Counted from the first letter of the stretch, positions 26,101-35,409 are shown. The stretch is DNA of 49,397 bases from JACDDK01 sp038198445 (GCA_038198445.1 JBBPZZ010000190.1:1-49397); one strand, 5' to 3'. Translations and numbers: made by a program. Notes: generated from the sequence alone by a model not told the origin.

Positions 26101-28922
26101 CCATCGGCGCCCAGCTAGGCCAGTTCGTCGAGCGCCGGCGCGCGGAGAAAGAACTGCGTGAGGCTGAGGAGCGCTTCCGCGGCGCCTTCGACGATGCGGC
26201 CGTCGGCATGGCCCTCAACAGTCCTGACGGACGCTTCATCCAGGTCAACCGCGCGCTGTGTGAGATGCTCGGCCGTTCCGAGGAGGAGCTTCTCGCGTCC
26301 ACCTTTGGGGACATTACCCACCCCGACGACCTCGACCTGAGCGTCGAGCACGTGCGGCAACTCCTGGACGGCGAGAGAAACGGCTATCAGATCGAGAAGC
26401 GCTACATCCACGCCGAGGGGCATGAGGTCTGGATCTCTCTTAGCGTCTCGACCGTGAAGACCGAGGAAGGCGAACCAGCCTACATGGTCGCCCAGATGCA
26501 GAACATTACCGGGCGCAGGCAAGCCCAGGAAGAGTTGCTCCGTAGCCAGGCAAGGCTGGCGGAGGCCCAGCGTATGGCCCACCTGGGCAACTGGGAATGG
26601 GACTTGGAGACTGGAGAGCTCTCCTGGTCGGACGAAGTCTTCCGCATCTACGGCTACGAACCAGGCGAGTTCAAGCCGTCACTCGACAGGCTGATGAACG
26701 TGGTGCATCCTGGCGACAGGGATTTGTTAAGCAAGAGAATAGACGCCGCGCTGCACCGGGGAGAACCATACGACTTTACCCATCGGGTCGTCCTTCCGGG
26801 AGGCGAAGAGCGCATCGTCCACCGGCAGGCCAGGATCGTTCGCGACGAACGGGGCGAGCCGCTGCGGATGGTCGGTACCGTCCAGGATACGACAGAGCGC
26901 CGAAAGGCCGAGGAGGAGCTTGAAAGGGCCAGGGACGCCGCCGACGCAGCCAACCGGGCAAAGAGCGAGTTCCTGGCGAATATGAGCCACGAGATCCGTA
27001 CTCCCATGAACGGTGTGATCGGCATGACGGGACTCTTGCTCGACACCGGGCTGACCCAGGAGCAAAGCGAGTACACGGAGACCATCCGTCTTTCGGGGGA
27101 AAACCTGCTCACAGTCATCAACGACATACTCGACTTCTCGAGGATCGAGTCCGGCAAATTGGAACTGGAGGAGACGGACTTCGACCTCGGAATAATCGTT
27201 GAGGAGGCGCTTGGGCTATTCGCCGAACGGGCTCACAATAAAGGTCTGGAACTAGCGAGTCTCGTCGAGCCCGACATTCCCACGGCTCTCAGAAGCGACT
27301 CCGGGCGTCTCACGCAGGTCCTCACCAACCTGCTTGGCAACGCTATCAAGTTTACGGAAAGAGGCGAGGTTATTCTCCGCGCTGGACTGATCGAGCAGAG
27401 TGAGGATTCGGTAATGGTCCGCTTCGAGGTCTCGGACACCGGCATCGGGATAACCGAGGAGCAACGAGGGCGTCTCTTCCAGTCCTTTACGCAGGCCGAC
27501 GCTTCAACCACCCGCCGCTACGGTGGCACGGGCCTGGGACTGGCGATCTCCAGGCAACTCGTCGGGTTGATGGGAGGGACCATCGGAGTCCAAAGCGAGC
27601 CAGGGGCGGGAAGTACCTTTTTCTTCGAGGTACCGCTCAAGAAGCAGGCCGAGAGCGCCCGGAGCGCTCCTACCCGGCAAGTGGATCTCCGAGATCTCAG
27701 GGTGCTCGTCGTAGACGACAACGCCACCAACCGCAAAATAGTACATCGCCACGTAATCTCCTGGGACATGAAGAACGGGATGGCCGAGAATGGGCCCGAA
27801 GCGCTAATAAAGCTGCACTCCGCCAAAGAAGCGGGAAAACCTTACGACCTGGCGATTATCGACATGCAGATGCCCGAGATGGACGGTATGGAGCTTGCGC
27901 GGAGGATAAAGGAAGACTCATCCATCTCATCCACCACACTGATCCTGCTCACCTCAATTGGCGAAAGCGGCGACGTTGCGGAGGCACGCCGGCTGGGCAT
28001 CTCCGCCTACCTAACCAAGCCGGTGAGACAGTCCCGCCTCTACGATGCCATAGTCACCGCCACTAGTGCAATAGAAGAGTTCACACCTCAGGAGGAGACC
28101 CAACTGACTACCCGAAACAGCGTGGACGATACCAGGAACGTACCCCGCCTCCGCGTACTCGTTGCTGAAGATAACGCCATCAACCAGAAGGTCGCCGTGA
28201 AGATGCTAGAGAATCTAGGATACCATGCGGACGTGGCGGCCGACGGTTCCGAAGCCGTCGAAGCCCTCACGCGCATCCCCTACGCGGCTGTCCTGATGGA
28301 TGTGCAGATGCCCGAGATGGACGGCTACGAAGCCGCCGCCAAGATAAGACGTCGCGAAGATCAGCAAGGGCACAAAAGAGGCCGCACTCCGATCATCGCC
28401 ATGACGGCCAACGCTATGCAGGGCGACCGCGAGAGAACCCTGGAAGCCGGTATGGACGACTACGTCGCAAAACCGGTTAAGCGAGAGGATCTAAGGGCGG
28501 TCCTCGAAAGCTGGGTCCGTAAGGAAGAGGCGGCGGCAACCGATAGCGAATCTTTAGTTTCTCCAGGAACCGCAGATTCCCTAGATCGAGCCGCTATAGA
28601 GAACTTGCGGGAGCTGGGCGGAGATGAAATGCTCTCGGAGCTTGCGCAACTGTTCTTCAACGACGCGAGGTCTAGTCTGAGGATACTGAAGGAAGCTATT
28701 GAGGAAGCCGATGCCGACACTATAGGGCGGGCGGCCCATGGTCTCGGGGGAAGCTCGGGCAACATGGGAGCCATTCGGATGGCCACCATCTGCGCTAAAC
28801 TGCAGGGCATCGGCGCATCAGGAGATCTCTCTCACGCGTCTGAGTTGCTGGAGAACCTCAGGGTAGAATTCAATCATGTACAGTTAGCACTACGAGATCT
28901 GGTGGGTAAGAAGCTGACTTGA
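23133..28922 (+). CDS. Giant hybrid histidine kinase (8 PAS, GAF, HK, two receivers, Hpt)
   Basis: 1929 residues. Two hydrophobic segments lie near 13-33 and 55-72. PAS/PAC modules start near residues 90, 208, 335, 466, 584 and 717; a GAF domain spans about 840-1005; two more PAS modules start near 1011 and 1146. The kinase core has His1286 in MSHEIRTPMNG and HATPase motifs NLLGNAIKFTE, VSDTGIGI and GGTGLGLAIS. Receiver 1 has Asp1577 (IIDMQMPEMDG), receiver 2 has Asp1723 (LMDVQMPEMDG), and the Hpt domain has His1869 in AAHGLGGSSGNMGA. This is an ArcB/BarA-like phosphorelay ready to pass phosphate to a separate receiver. It overlaps the next gene by 4 bases, so the REC-GGDEF protein is the prime partner. 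Confidence 0.92.
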   Translation: MKGAVSNRFAERSGLLLAAVALAALLWIVNSFLDAFAFGKNTLFDSLLPSEPDELWHRFAITVAFILFAAFAQRIINRREAVREDLRDAEERFRGLSEAAFEGIAISEGGRLLEVNDPFAAMFGYEPQEMTDMDALQIVAPESRDLVRRNIASGHGEPYQAVGIKRDGSRFDMEVRGKTSSYRDHGVRVTAVRDITERLKFENELREAETRFRSAFDDAAIGMALTDSRSGRYLQVNRVLCEMFGYTEGGLLATTFNDLTYSEDRHDTADYARRAVKGEIDNYQHEKRYVHADGHLVWAQSSISLVRDSLGRPLYFVIQMQDVTERKLAEERIHESEERYRLVAQATNEALWDNDFESKTQRWDGAIEEIFGYSPDEVGDGGEWWEERIHPEDRERVLSSLDEVIHGAGEAWSAEYRLRRADGEYSTVVDRGYVIRGESGEPVRMLGSMMDVSERRRSEEALRESEERFRGLSDATFEGITINERGWILETNHALADMFGYEVRDLVGKKILDLVAPEDRDLVEANVEADLEEPYETVGLREDGSRFEIEVRGRISFYRGRAVRVSAIRDITERKEAEKKLKEAERQFRSLVEQIPAVTYRQLLGEDGQSGATMYVSPQIEAQTGYPPQAFADDPDLWIRIIHPEDRERVLAEDERTNRTGEPFETEYRIVTREGGLVWVRNEAILVRDDEGNALYWQGLQLDITGRKQAEEERREAAEQYRRLVETVQEGIAFIGPENGIIDYCNEAYAEILGLAPLELVGRSFFDFLDEEDTEKVQRQSELRKEGVSSAYEICITAADGNTKDISATGSPVVNLDGSYRGAVQSIVDVTESRQAQRRLGAQYTITRILEKSDTLEEASPEILKTICKSLGWETGEIWTLDQEEQALRCLSNWQAPGVDAPEFFESSEVTTFYRGVGLPGRVWEAGEPAWITDMVEDDNFPRSSAAAREGLHGAFAFPILLKDEVLGVAEFFAREVRQPDESVLRMARAIGAQLGQFVERRRAEKELREAEERFRGAFDDAAVGMALNSPDGRFIQVNRALCEMLGRSEEELLASTFGDITHPDDLDLSVEHVRQLLDGERNGYQIEKRYIHAEGHEVWISLSVSTVKTEEGEPAYMVAQMQNITGRRQAQEELLRSQARLAEAQRMAHLGNWEWDLETGELSWSDEVFRIYGYEPGEFKPSLDRLMNVVHPGDRDLLSKRIDAALHRGEPYDFTHRVVLPGGEERIVHRQARIVRDERGEPLRMVGTVQDTTERRKAEEELERARDAADAANRAKSEFLANMSHEIRTPMNGVIGMTGLLLDTGLTQEQSEYTETIRLSGENLLTVINDILDFSRIESGKLELEETDFDLGIIVEEALGLFAERAHNKGLELASLVEPDIPTALRSDSGRLTQVLTNLLGNAIKFTERGEVILRAGLIEQSEDSVMVRFEVSDTGIGITEEQRGRLFQSFTQADASTTRRYGGTGLGLAISRQLVGLMGGTIGVQSEPGAGSTFFFEVPLKKQAESARSAPTRQVDLRDLRVLVVDDNATNRKIVHRHVISWDMKNGMAENGPEALIKLHSAKEAGKPYDLAIIDMQMPEMDGMELARRIKEDSSISSTTLILLTSIGESGDVAEARRLGISAYLTKPVRQSRLYDAIVTATSAIEEFTPQEETQLTTRNSVDDTRNVPRLRVLVAEDNAINQKVAVKMLENLGYHADVAADGSEAVEALTRIPYAAVLMDVQMPEMDGYEAAAKIRRREDQQGHKRGRTPIIAMTANAMQGDRERTLEAGMDDYVAKPVKREDLRAVLESWVRKEEAAATDSESLVSPGTADSLDRAAIENLRELGGDEMLSELAQLFFNDARSSLRILKEAIEEADADTIGRAAHGLGGSSGNMGAIRMATICAKLQGIGASGDLSHASELLENLRVEFNHVQLALRDLVGKKLT

Positions 28923-29881
28923 AGATACTTATCGTCGAAGACGATGCCGTCTCGCGCATGATTCTTCAGCGCGCCGTCGAGAAGTTCGGACACGAATGTC
29001 TCGTGGCGGAAGATGGGAAAAGAGCCTGGGAAATCTTCCAGAACACGCCGGATGTAGACGTGATCATCAGCGACTGGATGATGCCAGACATGGATGGCCT
29101 CGAACTCTGTCGTCTCGTGCGCCAGGAGAAACGCGGCACCTACACTTTCTTCATATTCCTGACGGCCCTCGGAGATAAAAGCCACCTCCTGGAAGGGATG
29201 CAGGCCGGCGCGGACGACTACCTGGCTAAACCTCTTGACCGCGAGCAGTTGAATGTAAGGCTCATCGCCGCCTCCCGCGTCACCTCTTTGCACCATAAGC
29301 TGGCCGATCAGAACACGGAACTGGAGCGCCTGAACGAAGAGCTTTTCGAGATTGCCCGCTGCGATCCTCTGACCAAACTCGGCAACCGTCTCCTGCTGAG
29401 AGAGAACCTCGAAACCCTGAGCGCCCAGGTGGAGCGTTACGGCCACAGCTATTGCGCCATCCTCTGCGACGTGGACTGCTTCAAGCTCTACAACGACAAC
29501 TACGGCCACCTGGCCGGAGACGCCGTGCTCGAATCAATGGCGGAGGTACTGAAACAGACCATCCGGGCCGGAGACACGGTCTACCGTTACGGAGGCGAAG
29601 AGTTTTTGGCGATACTTCCGGAGCAGTCCCTGGAGTCCGCGGCCCAGACCGCCGAACGTCTGCGCCGCGGCGTGGAGGATTTAGAGATACCGCACGAAGC
29701 CAGGACGCCCGCGGGATTGGTTACCATAAGCGCCGGCGTAGCCATGCTCCCGCCAAACAGCTCCAAAAGCGCCGATGAGCTTCTAAAAGAGGCCGATGAA
29801 GCCCTCTACAAGGCGAAAGAGGCCGGACGAAACAACATCATGGTCCACGAAGACTCGGACCGGCCAGAAGTGGCCGGTTAA
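28919..29881 (+). CDS. Receiver-GGDEF diguanylate cyclase
   Basis: 320 residues, TTG start overlapping the hybrid kinase stop. The receiver has D52 in VIISDWMMPDMDG and YLAKPLDREQL. After a coiled-coil-like linker (about 125-150) comes a GGDEF domain: DPLTKLGNRLLLRENL and GGEEF at 225-229. RAGD at 216-219, five residues before GGEEF, fits the product-inhibition I-site (R-x-x-D). It should make cyclic di-GMP on phosphorylation. Its coupling to the hybrid kinase and the polysaccharide genes downstream suggest a dedicated signalling output. Confidence 0.92.
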   Translation: MKILIVEDDAVSRMILQRAVEKFGHECLVAEDGKRAWEIFQNTPDVDVIISDWMMPDMDGLELCRLVRQEKRGTYTFFIFLTALGDKSHLLEGMQAGADDYLAKPLDREQLNVRLIAASRVTSLHHKLADQNTELERLNEELFEIARCDPLTKLGNRLLLRENLETLSAQVERYGHSYCAILCDVDCFKLYNDNYGHLAGDAVLESMAEVLKQTIRAGDTVYRYGGEEFLAILPEQSLESAAQTAERLRRGVEDLEIPHEARTPAGLVTISAGVAMLPPNSSKSADELLKEADEALYKAKEAGRNNIMVHEDSDRPEVAG

Positions 29882-30285
29882 ACGGTTTTCGGTCGCTGCG
29901 TTCTCCATAAAACGGTGCGGACACGCGCGGCAAGCTCGTCGGGAGAGAAAGGTTTTATGACGTAATCGTCGAGGCCCGTCTCCAGACCCTCGATAATGTC
30001 CCGCTCGCTCTGGCGGGAGGTAAGCATGATGATAGGAAGCTTCGCCAGCGCCGGGTCCGGGCTGGCGCGAACCTCCCGCACCAATTGCAAGCCATTCATC
30101 CGGGGCATTAACTGGTCGGTAATCAGGAGGTCTGGGACCTGTGCGCTGTTGAGCTTCTCGAAAGCCTCCTGGCCGTCCTGTGCCTCAGTGATCTCGTAAC
30201 CCAGCCCGGAGAGCTTGGCCACGATAATCCGGCGCACCACCCGGTCGTCGTCGGCGGCCAAAATCTTCAATTCACCCGCATTCAA
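29878..30285 (-). CDS. Single-domain response regulator (CheY-like)
   Basis: 135 residues, one receiver only. The acidic pair is in ILAADDDRVVRR, the phospho-acceptor in LLITDQLMPRMNG, and the conserved K-P in YVIKPFSPDEL. It faces the GGDEF gene tail to tail with a 4-base overlap of the stops. With no output domain it could shuttle phosphate from the Hpt domain of the hybrid kinase or bind a partner. A start at ATG 30285 leaves 90 bp to the divergent HEAT gene. Confidence 0.85.
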   Translation of the reverse strand: MNAGELKILAADDDRVVRRIIVAKLSGLGYEITEAQDGQEAFEKLNSAQVPDLLITDQLMPRMNGLQLVREVRASPDPALAKLPIIMLTSRQSERDIIEGLETGLDDYVIKPFSPDELAARVRTVLWRTQRPKTV

Positions 30286-30375
30286 AGATCTACAACCCCT
30301 TCAGGCACGTATAGTAACCATCAAGTGTCTTATACCATTAAACCTTTTGAGGACAACGGCCGATAATATAAGAAC

Positions 30376-31612
30376 ATGCAAAACATAGGAGTCATATTGT
30401 GGGCCGTCGTGGTAATGGCGGTCCTGAACGTGCTGATAGTAGTGCTTACTATCGGCGTAAAGACGCTGCGCTTCTTTAAAAGAAGATCCCTGCGGAAGCA
30501 CGCCGGGAAGCTCGAAGGGGCCCTGGATAGTTCGCTGGCGAGCGGCGAGGTCCATCCGCGCCTCCAGCGGCTCGGGAGTAGGGATCTGGACCTCCTCGCC
30601 GCGCTGATGATCGAGTACCTCTCCGTACTGCGTGGCTCCGATAAAGACCGCATTGTTCTGCTGGCAAACGAGATCGGTCGCGGAACGCTACTTTGGGAGG
30701 CTGAGGTCCGCGCGGCGCTGGAGGAAGGCCCGCGCCGCGGAGAACCTCGGATATTTTGGCGGCTTCCAGGCCGTTGCTCCTCTCACTAAGCTCCTGGCTC
30801 ATCCAGACGAGACGCTCAGGGCGGTGGCCGCGCGCGCCCTGGCCCGTATCGGCGCCCCGGAGGCGGTCGAAGCCCTGGCGAGGACCCTGAACGACTCCTC
30901 GGAGCTAACCCGGCTCCGCATGGCCGAAAACCTGGAGCGAGTAGGGAGTCCGTCTATAGAGCCACTTATACAGGTGCTGGAGGACGAACGCGATGCCGGA
31001 GCAGGCCAACTATATGGTTCCATACAGGCCGCGCAGGTACTCGGACAGCTCCGGGCGCGCGAGGCGCGTAATGTGCTTGGCCGTTCGATCCACTCCGAAA
31101 AAAGCGTAGACCTCAGAGCAAAATCTGCTCTCGCGCTGGGTAAGATCGGCGATCCCGACGACATACCCAAACTAATCGAAGCCGCCGAAGACGAGGCATG
31201 GCCCGTGAAAGCGCAGGCAGCGAGCGCGCTAGGCATGATCGGAGAGGTGTCCTCCATCCCGGTCCTGAAGGAACTGACCGTGGACCCGGAATGGTGGGTA
31301 CGCCTGAACGCGAGCCGGTCTCTCGCCAACATGGGTCCCGCCGGAGAGCGCGCCCTGGCGGACATACTGGAGAACGAGGACCGCTACGCGCGCGACCGGG
31401 CCGCCGCAACCCTCGAAGAGCGAGGCATCACCCTGCGGGCGGTCGAGGAACTCATACTCCCCGGAGATCGCGGCGAGAGCGCGCGGGCCATGATCCAGGG
31501 CATGGTCCACGCCGGAGCCGTGAGATACCTCGAACGCCTCGCCCGTACCCTGCCGGATGAGAACATCCGGCTCACCCTGCAAACGACGATGGTCGAGGCC
31601 CGTGAGTCTTAA
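30376..31612 (+). pseudogene. Membrane-anchored HEAT-repeat protein, single-base frameshift
   Basis: Two frames form one protein. The first (from ATG 30376; TTG 30397 with AGGAG upstream is an alternative) gives a membrane helix, VILWAVVVMAVLNVLIVVL, and a cytoplasmic segment to DKDRIVLLANEI. Near 30675-30678, at GATCGG, the frame shifts by one base. The second continues VAERYFGRLRS and RARAAENLGYFGGFQAVAPL, then about five HEAT repeats (A-V-x-PL-x-KLLAH...RAVAARALARIG and relatives). The last 11 bases overlap the glycosyltransferase gene, so it is probably an accessory scaffold of the polysaccharide synthase. It would be about 410 residues when intact. Confidence 0.75.
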
Positions 31613-33041
31613 CGATTTCATACTCTCGGTAAACTACTTCGTCCTGATCTACTTCCTCGTCATAAACGGCGTGTACCTGATCCTTTACCTCATCTCGTTC
31701 GCCGAGATAGCCGACTACGTGCGGCGAGAGATCTTCTCCGGCTTCTCCGAGCTTTTTACATCTAACTACGCCCCACCCGTCTCCGTTGTGGTCCCCGCCT
31801 ACAACGAAGAAGCGTCCATCGCTGACAGCGTCCGCTCCTTCCTGACGCTCCACTATCCCCTGCACGAAGTGATCGTAGTGAACGACGGCTCTAAAGACCG
31901 TACCCTGGAAGTCCTGATGGAGGAGTTCGATCTCTACGAGACCGATCAGCCCGTGCGCCGCCAGCTACCGATGGCGCCTCTTCGCGGAGTCTATAGCACC
32001 CCCTCCGAGCGTTTGATCGTCGTGGACAAGGAGAACGGCGGTAAAGCAGACGCCCTGAACGCGGGTGTCTGCGCCGCCAGCTACCCGTTGGTCTGCTGCC
32101 TGGACGCGGACATCATCCTCGAAGAGGACGCGCTGCTAAGGGTGGCCCGCCCAATGATAGAGTCGAGCGAGGTAGCCGCCGTCGGAGGCATCGTCCGCGT
32201 CGCCAACGGCTGCGAGTTCGAGAAGGGCCGCATCATAAAAGTCAAGACGCCCCGCAAGGCCCTGCCGAACTTCCAGATCGTCGAGTACCTGCGGGCCTTC
32301 ATCGCCAGCCGCACCGCCTGGAGCAAGCTCAACTGCCTGCTCATCATATCCGGCGCGTTCGGCATGTTCCGCAGGCGCGACCTAATAGCCGCCGGAGGCT
32401 ACACGGAGGATACGGTAGGCGAGGACATGGAGCTGGTCACCCGGATGCACCGCGTCCTCCTGGAGAACGACCGGCAGTACAAAATAACCTTCGTTTCCGA
32501 TCCCGTAGCCTGGACCGAAGTCCCCGACACCCTGCGCGTACTTGGCCGCCAACGCGACCGCTGGCACCGGGGCCTCATGGACACCCTACTCCGGCACCGG
32601 AAGATGCTCTTCAACCCCCGCTACGGCGCGGTCGGCCTGATCGGGATGCCCTATTTCTTCCTCTTTGAGTTCCTGGGTCCCGTCGTGGAGGTCCTGGGTT
32701 ACATCGCCTTCGTCGCCGGCCTGCTGCTCGGAGTCCTTAACACCGAGTTCGCCCTGGCGTTCTTCCTGGTCGCCGTCGGCCTCGGGGTGCTGCTCTCAAC
32801 CGCGGCTGTCTTCCTCGAAGAGCTGCGTCTGGAACGGTATCCGAGGTGGCGGGATATCGTCAAGCTCACGAGCTACGGCATCCTGGAGAACTTCGGCTAC
32901 CGTCAGATAAACACCTTCTGGCGGTTCGTCGCCATAATATCTTTCCTTCGCGGCAACACGAACTGGGGCTCCATGGAGCGTCAGGGATTCGACCCGGCGA
33001 GTAAAGCGAAAAACACGCCAAAAACCGCCGAACGCGGATGA
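31602..33041 (+). CDS. Processive family 2 glycosyltransferase (polysaccharide synthase)
   Basis: 479 residues from GTG 31602, overlapping the HEAT gene; the longer in-frame reading from 31557 adds a basic leader inside that gene. A first helix near 10-35 precedes the GT2 domain: VSVVVPAYNEEASIADSV, then DKENGGKADALNAGV, the DADI metal motif (D168, D170), GED (D275) and QRDRW (317-321). The last motif marks processive beta-glycan synthases such as PgaC, hyaluronan and cellulose synthases. Three to four C-terminal helices (about 350-440) form the export pore. No PilZ domain is attached, so any c-di-GMP control must act through another protein. The sugar is unknown. Confidence 0.88.
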   Translation: MSLNDFILSVNYFVLIYFLVINGVYLILYLISFAEIADYVRREIFSGFSELFTSNYAPPVSVVVPAYNEEASIADSVRSFLTLHYPLHEVIVVNDGSKDRTLEVLMEEFDLYETDQPVRRQLPMAPLRGVYSTPSERLIVVDKENGGKADALNAGVCAASYPLVCCLDADIILEEDALLRVARPMIESSEVAAVGGIVRVANGCEFEKGRIIKVKTPRKALPNFQIVEYLRAFIASRTAWSKLNCLLIISGAFGMFRRRDLIAAGGYTEDTVGEDMELVTRMHRVLLENDRQYKITFVSDPVAWTEVPDTLRVLGRQRDRWHRGLMDTLLRHRKMLFNPRYGAVGLIGMPYFFLFEFLGPVVEVLGYIAFVAGLLLGVLNTEFALAFFLVAVGLGVLLSTAAVFLEELRLERYPRWRDIVKLTSYGILENFGYRQINTFWRFVAIISFLRGNTNWGSMERQGFDPASKAKNTPKTAERG

Positions 33042-33053
33042 GGAGCATCTAAC

Positions 33054-35357
33054 TTGTACCAGAACTACCAGGCAAGGCAGCGTCCAAGCACGAGGATACG
33101 GCTGCTGCGTATGTCTATATTCCTCCTCTGCGCCGTTGCGCTCGCGGTCGGCGTTATCGTCTTCCTGAGATGGGGCAAGGTGCAGCGGCCTGTCTCGGAC
33201 GTGGGCGGCATCACGCAGGTCTCGACCGTGAAAGGCTCCCACATCGCCGTCTACGACGGGACCGGCTGGCACACGCAGTTCTGGAACGGGGTAAACATGG
33301 GAGCCTCCCTGCCGGGACACTCTCCCGGTGAACTGGCGCCAACCAAAGAAGACTACCTGCGCTGGTTCCCGCAAATGAAAGAGATGAACGTAGATGTAGT
33401 CCGGGTTTATACGATCCTGAACCCAGATTTCTACGAGGCGCTCGCCGAGTTCAACTCCGGGCGTAAGGACCCACTGTGGCTCATCCAGGGCGTGTGGTCG
33501 CCGGAAGAGAAGCTCATCGGGAAGAAAGAGGAGGGGCACGACGCCTACAGTGGCGACATCACCTCGAACTTCCGGAGTGAGATCCGGGACACCGTCCGGG
33601 CCGTTCACGGGGACGCAGACCTGCCAACCCGTCCCGGCCACGCGAGCGGCCGCTTCCGGGCCGATGTCTCAGAATACATGCTCGGCTGGATGGTCGGGAC
33701 GGAGTGGTTCCCCTACGCCGTCAAGGCGACGGACGACGCCAACCCCGGGATGAAACCGTACTCGGGACGGTACTTCAGGGGGACATCGGACGCTTCTCCG
33801 TTCGAGAGCTGGCTCGCCTGGATGCTCGACACGGTCGGCGAAGAGGAGATGAAATACGGCTGGCAGCATCCTGTCTCATTCACCAACTGGCTGACCACAG
33901 ATCCCCTGAAGCATCCAAACGAGTCCAACGATCAGGAGGACCTCGTCTCCGTGGATCCGATGCACGTCGAGCCGACCTCCTCCTGGAAGGCGGGCTACTT
34001 CTCCCAGTACCACGTCTATCCCTACTATCCGGACTTCCTCCGCTACGAGCCGAAGTACCAGAAGTACCGGAACTCCGAGGGCAAGATAGATCCCTACGCT
34101 GGTTACCTGCACGAGCTGCGGGCCCACCACAAGGGCATCCCTCTCTTCGTCGGGGAGTTCGGCGTCCCCAGCAGCCGCGGGATGGCCCACAAGGGGCCGC
34201 TGGGGCGAAACCAGGGCTATCACACGGAAGAAGAACAGGGCAAGATGGACACGGGGATGCTCCAGCAGATCCGCAACGAGGGCTTCGACGGAGGACTACT
34301 CTTTGCCTGGTCCGACGAGTGGTTCAAGTTTACCTGGAACACGACGGATCTGGAGATCCCAAAGGACCGCCGCCAGATGTGGCGCAACAGGCTCACCAAC
34401 GAGGAGAACTTTGGTGTCATCTCCTCCGAAGCCGGACCAAGCGAGCAGAAGACTATACACGTCGATGGCAAAGCGGACGACTGGAAGAGATTGTCGGGAG
34501 AGCAGGGCGGCGTAAAGGGCTTCTTCAAGGGACTCTCTGACCGGGCCCTGGTACACACGTATGGCGTTCAGGAGCAAGCGTACGGAGACTTCGATCTCTC
34601 CGTCTCCCACGATGAAGCGTATCTCTACCTGATGATGAAGAAACACAAGGGCGATTGGGACCTCAAAAGTGACGAGGTGGACGTTGGGTTCGGCACGCTC
34701 CCGGGCGGCGGCAATACCGCCAAACCCGCGCCCGGCCTCAAGTTCCCCGACGGCGGGGCGCAGTTTCTGCTCCAGATGAAAGGGGAGAAAGACTCGCGGA
34801 TACTCGTCAACAGCGCCTACGATCAATTCACCTGGCTCTGGTCTTACCGGTACCACATGATCCCGGACCCCGGCACAAGCCGAGACGCCTCCGCGGGAGA
34901 CTACCTCCCATGGGACCTGCCGCTGAGCCGCAAACTGTACCTACCGCAGACAAAGCAGTGGGTACCGTTCCAGAAGATCGAAGTCGGCAAGATGCGCGAA
35001 GGCATAACCGATCCTTCGAGCCCCGATTTCAACAGCCTCGCCGATTGGTACGCGAAGGGAGACGTTATGGAAGTCCGCGTTCCCTGGATGCTCCTGGGCT
35101 TCACAGACCCGAGTAGCCTGAAAGTCTGGGATTATCCCTATAAGACCTCGTCCAATAAGGACAAACTCGAAGCGGCGCAGGTAGACGGTGTGAGAGTCTA
35201 CCCGGCCATACGAAACAGTAACAGCGGGGACCAGAAGATAGAGCCTCTTGGCTACACCTGGAACGGGTGGAACGACCCTAACTTCCACGAGCGCAAGAAG
35301 AAGGGCTTCGACATCCTTCGCAAAGCCTACGAGGACAAAACACTCCGCAATCCGTAG
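33054..35357 (+). CDS. Membrane-anchored glycoside hydrolase-like protein
   Basis: 767 residues, TTG start 12 bases after the glycosyltransferase gene. A single N-terminal helix (about 20-39) anchors it outside the cell. Residues about 60-440 resemble a TIM-barrel glycosidase: FWNGVNMGASLPGHSPGEL, DVVRVYTILNPDFYEAL, a candidate acid/base E217 (WMVGTEWFPYA) and candidate nucleophile E368 (LFVGEFGVPSS). A beta-rich C-terminal half (from about 465) looks like a carbohydrate-binding module. It probably trims or releases the polysaccharide made by the preceding synthase. Substrate and family number cannot be stated from the sequence alone. Confidence 0.7.
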   Translation: MYQNYQARQRPSTRIRLLRMSIFLLCAVALAVGVIVFLRWGKVQRPVSDVGGITQVSTVKGSHIAVYDGTGWHTQFWNGVNMGASLPGHSPGELAPTKEDYLRWFPQMKEMNVDVVRVYTILNPDFYEALAEFNSGRKDPLWLIQGVWSPEEKLIGKKEEGHDAYSGDITSNFRSEIRDTVRAVHGDADLPTRPGHASGRFRADVSEYMLGWMVGTEWFPYAVKATDDANPGMKPYSGRYFRGTSDASPFESWLAWMLDTVGEEEMKYGWQHPVSFTNWLTTDPLKHPNESNDQEDLVSVDPMHVEPTSSWKAGYFSQYHVYPYYPDFLRYEPKYQKYRNSEGKIDPYAGYLHELRAHHKGIPLFVGEFGVPSSRGMAHKGPLGRNQGYHTEEEQGKMDTGMLQQIRNEGFDGGLLFAWSDEWFKFTWNTTDLEIPKDRRQMWRNRLTNEENFGVISSEAGPSEQKTIHVDGKADDWKRLSGEQGGVKGFFKGLSDRALVHTYGVQEQAYGDFDLSVSHDEAYLYLMMKKHKGDWDLKSDEVDVGFGTLPGGGNTAKPAPGLKFPDGGAQFLLQMKGEKDSRILVNSAYDQFTWLWSYRYHMIPDPGTSRDASAGDYLPWDLPLSRKLYLPQTKQWVPFQKIEVGKMREGITDPSSPDFNSLADWYAKGDVMEVRVPWMLLGFTDPSSLKVWDYPYKTSSNKDKLEAAQVDGVRVYPAIRNSNSGDQKIEPLGYTWNGWNDPNFHERKKKGFDILRKAYEDKTLRNP

Positions 35358-35390
35358 GCAGGTTCGATCCCAAAGCTGACTCTATCCCAG

Positions 35391-35409
35391 GCGGAATCCC
35401 GCGACGTTT
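35391..35409 (+). terminator. Possible weak terminator after the glycosidase-like gene
   Basis: A 4-bp GCGG/CCGC stem with a 4-base loop, followed after four bases by TTTTT. The stem is short, so this is a weak candidate. Confidence 0.3.
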
